Positions 62,259 through 64,000 of a stretch of 64,000 nt of DNA are shown piece after piece. Positions within the stretch are counted from its first letter, which is position 1; each line of letters begins with the position of its first letter. Below the pieces are notes generated by a model, which worked only from the letters and a program-made list of their open reading frames with translations, was not told the origin of the DNA and made no database searches. The stretch covers positions 806,001 through 870,000 of the forward strand of contig JAGKQI010000091.1 of NCBI GenBank assembly GCA_018806915.1, given 5' to 3'. A program made the position numbers and the translations under genes. Source of the stretch: Phytophthora colocasiae (lineage: Eukaryota > Oomycota > Peronosporomycetes > Peronosporales > Peronosporaceae).

Positions 62259-62419
62259 GTGGTGGCCGCGCGCGCGGCGGTGCAGATCGGCACCAGCGGG
62301 CCAGGAGGAGAGGCTACAGCGACGAGGAGGTGATGGCCGCGTCCGCGTCGGTGCAGACCGGCACCAGGAGGATAGGCTGTAGCGACGAGGAGGCGATGGC
62401 CGCGTGCGCGGCGGTGCAG
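62259..62419. repeat. GC-rich tandem repeat, two and a half units
   Basis: Units of 71 and 63 bp plus a partial one, each starting GTGRTGGCCGCG, with CGGTGCAG and AGCGACGAGGAG parts. Markedly richer in GC than its surroundings. Confidence 0.65.
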
Positions 62420-62494
62420 TCGAGCATGTAAGTCTCCATTGAGTTCGAATGTAGTTCCACGACAAGTGTACTAACTCTAGAGTGTATATGTTGC

Positions 62495-64000
62495 CTACGT
62501 CGCTCTTCCTTTTAGACTATCGCTCAATGCGTTCAACGTTATGTGCGACTGTGTTCTGTGATTCTCTAGTAAGCATACTGCTTGCTCATAAGTGACGTGT
62601 TGCTGTTGTGCCATCAGGATAACTCGGTCAATTATACGTTTTCTGCGGAAGAAGAATCGCTTTTCGGCTGCGTTGCTGCGCCAGCTCGAGCCAAGTTGTT
62701 CTTCAAGTTTACGCACGGCAGGGCCCCCATTTATTCCGACCTCCCACTCCTGCCACACTTGGTGCACAGTCTTGCTGGATCTGAGGAGCTTGTACGAAGC
62801 TGGGAGTGGCGAGCCACGCGGATGTGTCTCTGGTGAAGCTGCAGTACAGCCAGAAGGATCTTGTGCACTGCCAGAAGCTCCCCAGTCGACGCTCAGACGG
62901 ACAGACGCAGAGCCAGAGGTAATTTGGGTAAACATTTCTTTTACATGCACCACTGATGTTTGAAGTTCCCTGACCTTGTTATCGATGTGTGATATCACTT
63001 GCTGGTGCTGTTGTTTCAGGTGGTCCATCAAGTCTGGCACCATTTCATGCAATTGCTTCACTTGCGGTGACTGATCGTTAAGCATTTTGGTTTTCAATTC
63101 CGCGGCGAATGCTTCATAGCCGCTGGAGCTGAACAGAAAGTGCGACCAGAGTTTGTGAGCAGGATGAAGTTCGCGCAGTAGCACTGAATCTTGCAAGAGG
63201 ACAATCCGAAGGTACAGTAACAAGTTAAGAAACCCCCCTGTGGCAACGTGTAGTGCTGATTGTTGGTTGTAGGCTGTTATGTAATTTTCCACAAAAGGAA
63301 ATACTTCGCGCTGAAGGCTATCGGGCGGAGAGAGTGCCGCGCGCTCCAAGAAAAATGAGCGGCGGTCAGGAGGAAACCCAGCCAACGAACGCATCGCTTT
63401 CCGAGGCAGTGCAGTAAGGTAACAACCCTCCCTTGCTGTTGCATTCCACCTGCCTAAACCTAATTTGAGATTCTGTCGCCCCTGCCAGCTCAGCCATTCT
63501 GGATCCAGATCCTCGCGCCGCATGGGTCTTTGCTTTGGAGAGCAAGCCCAGGGCGGAGAATGCCTTCACGGTTGCGTCGTAATGAGCCCGATAAGACAGT
63601 GCTTTGTTTGTTTCTTTCCTGACTTGAGCACCTTAATGTCATACCAGTTTTGCGCGATCGGAAAGTCAGGAATCGCTTCCATTTGCACACACCATCGATA
63701 GAAAAAAATACAAAGCGAGAGCTCCAATCGGACAAATCTTGACATTGTTGTGTCGAATGCAAGAGCCGAACTCGCGGCAGCCAAATTGATTCGTTTTACC
63801 CTGCTCCATAATCATCACGAGCGCTCTGCATTCTGTGAAGCCCTCGTGTTCCAACTCCACACTGAAAAGATCAGGTAATTCCATGTTACGCGCAGACTCG
63901 CCTCGCAGAAGGCAAGCATGATACATGAAATGGATGAGGCGATTTCGTAAGTCTCCACCCGTGTTCAAGTTCATGTAGTAGCGAGAAATTGCCACGAGTT
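62495..64000 (-). pseudogene. Second Crypton: NDC10-like recombinase with GCR1_C tail, decayed
   Basis: Runs in from the right edge of the window. Pieces in at least three frames: an NDC10 domain II-like stretch (LLRGESARNMELPDLF, QFGREFG-like, NNVKICPIGALALYFF) at 63995-63700; YRWCVQMEAIPDFP in the next frame; then THAARGSGSRMAELAG and GRWNAT...GCYLTALPRKAMRSLAGF, the tyrosine-recombinase core, at 63560-63380. The last frame (63523-62495) keeps the region C-terminal to it: a coiled coil and a GCR1_C-type DNA-binding domain (TVHQVWQEWEVGINGGPAVRKLEE, FFFRRKRIIDRVI). Three or more frameshifts within 400 bp show that it is dead. It is a different Crypton type from the one at 15.5 kb. Confidence 0.8.

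Overview
The window is nuclear DNA of an oomycete, most likely a Phytophthora species. The evidence is an RXLR-type secreted effector, introns of 60-70 bp with GTRNGT donors, oomycete-style initiator motifs, and mobile elements typical of these genomes (Cryptons, Ty3/Gypsy chromoviruses, Harbinger, hAT, IS630/Tc1-like, MULE). Flagellar and motility genes fit a zoospore-forming organism. No bacterial, organellar, rRNA or tRNA signal was seen.

Region 1 (1-8.7 kb) is a compact, gene-dense island: alpha-carbonic anhydrase (5'-truncated), an unidentified minus-strand gene, a secreted EF-hand protein, LSM14/Scd6, SCAR/WAVE, CYB5D1, and a frameshifted multi-pass membrane protein. SCAR/WAVE and CYB5D1 are reconstructed here from four exons each; both belong to cell motility (actin nucleation and the axoneme).

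Region 2 (8.9-20.4 kb) is a run of DNA transposons: an end-to-end Harbinger element with a 3-bp target duplication, a decayed paralogue of the membrane protein joined to an LTR scrap, a hAT transposase, an intact Crypton recombinase flanked by TGTCCTG/CAGGACA sites, a MULE tail and a truncated inverted LTR.

Region 3 (20.4-42.7 kb) is a three-level nest. An IS630-like transposase gene is split by Gypsy chromovirus E1 (21796-42411, target duplication GAAAG). The 5' LTR of E1 holds a 4.5-kb hAT element with an 8-bp duplication, and its 3' LTR holds a second Gypsy chromovirus, E2 (34091-41968). Both E1 LTRs reassemble to exactly 460 bp. E1 and E2 each carry a textbook -1 frameshift signal at the end of gag, an antisense ORF between pol and the 3' LTR, and an unusual density of short inverted repeats.

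Region 4 (42.7-50.7 kb) is transposon debris, then an RXLR effector gene and an Old Yellow Enzyme gene. Region 5 (50.7-61.0 kb) is a very young 10.3-kb Gypsy element, E3, on the minus strand, inserted in the last codons of the Old Yellow Enzyme gene. Region 6 (61.0-64.0 kb) has the displaced 3' end of that gene, a tiny MITE, a tandem repeat and a decayed second Crypton running off the window. The layout is the gene-island and repeat-desert organisation known for Phytophthora, with the effector gene on the repeat side.
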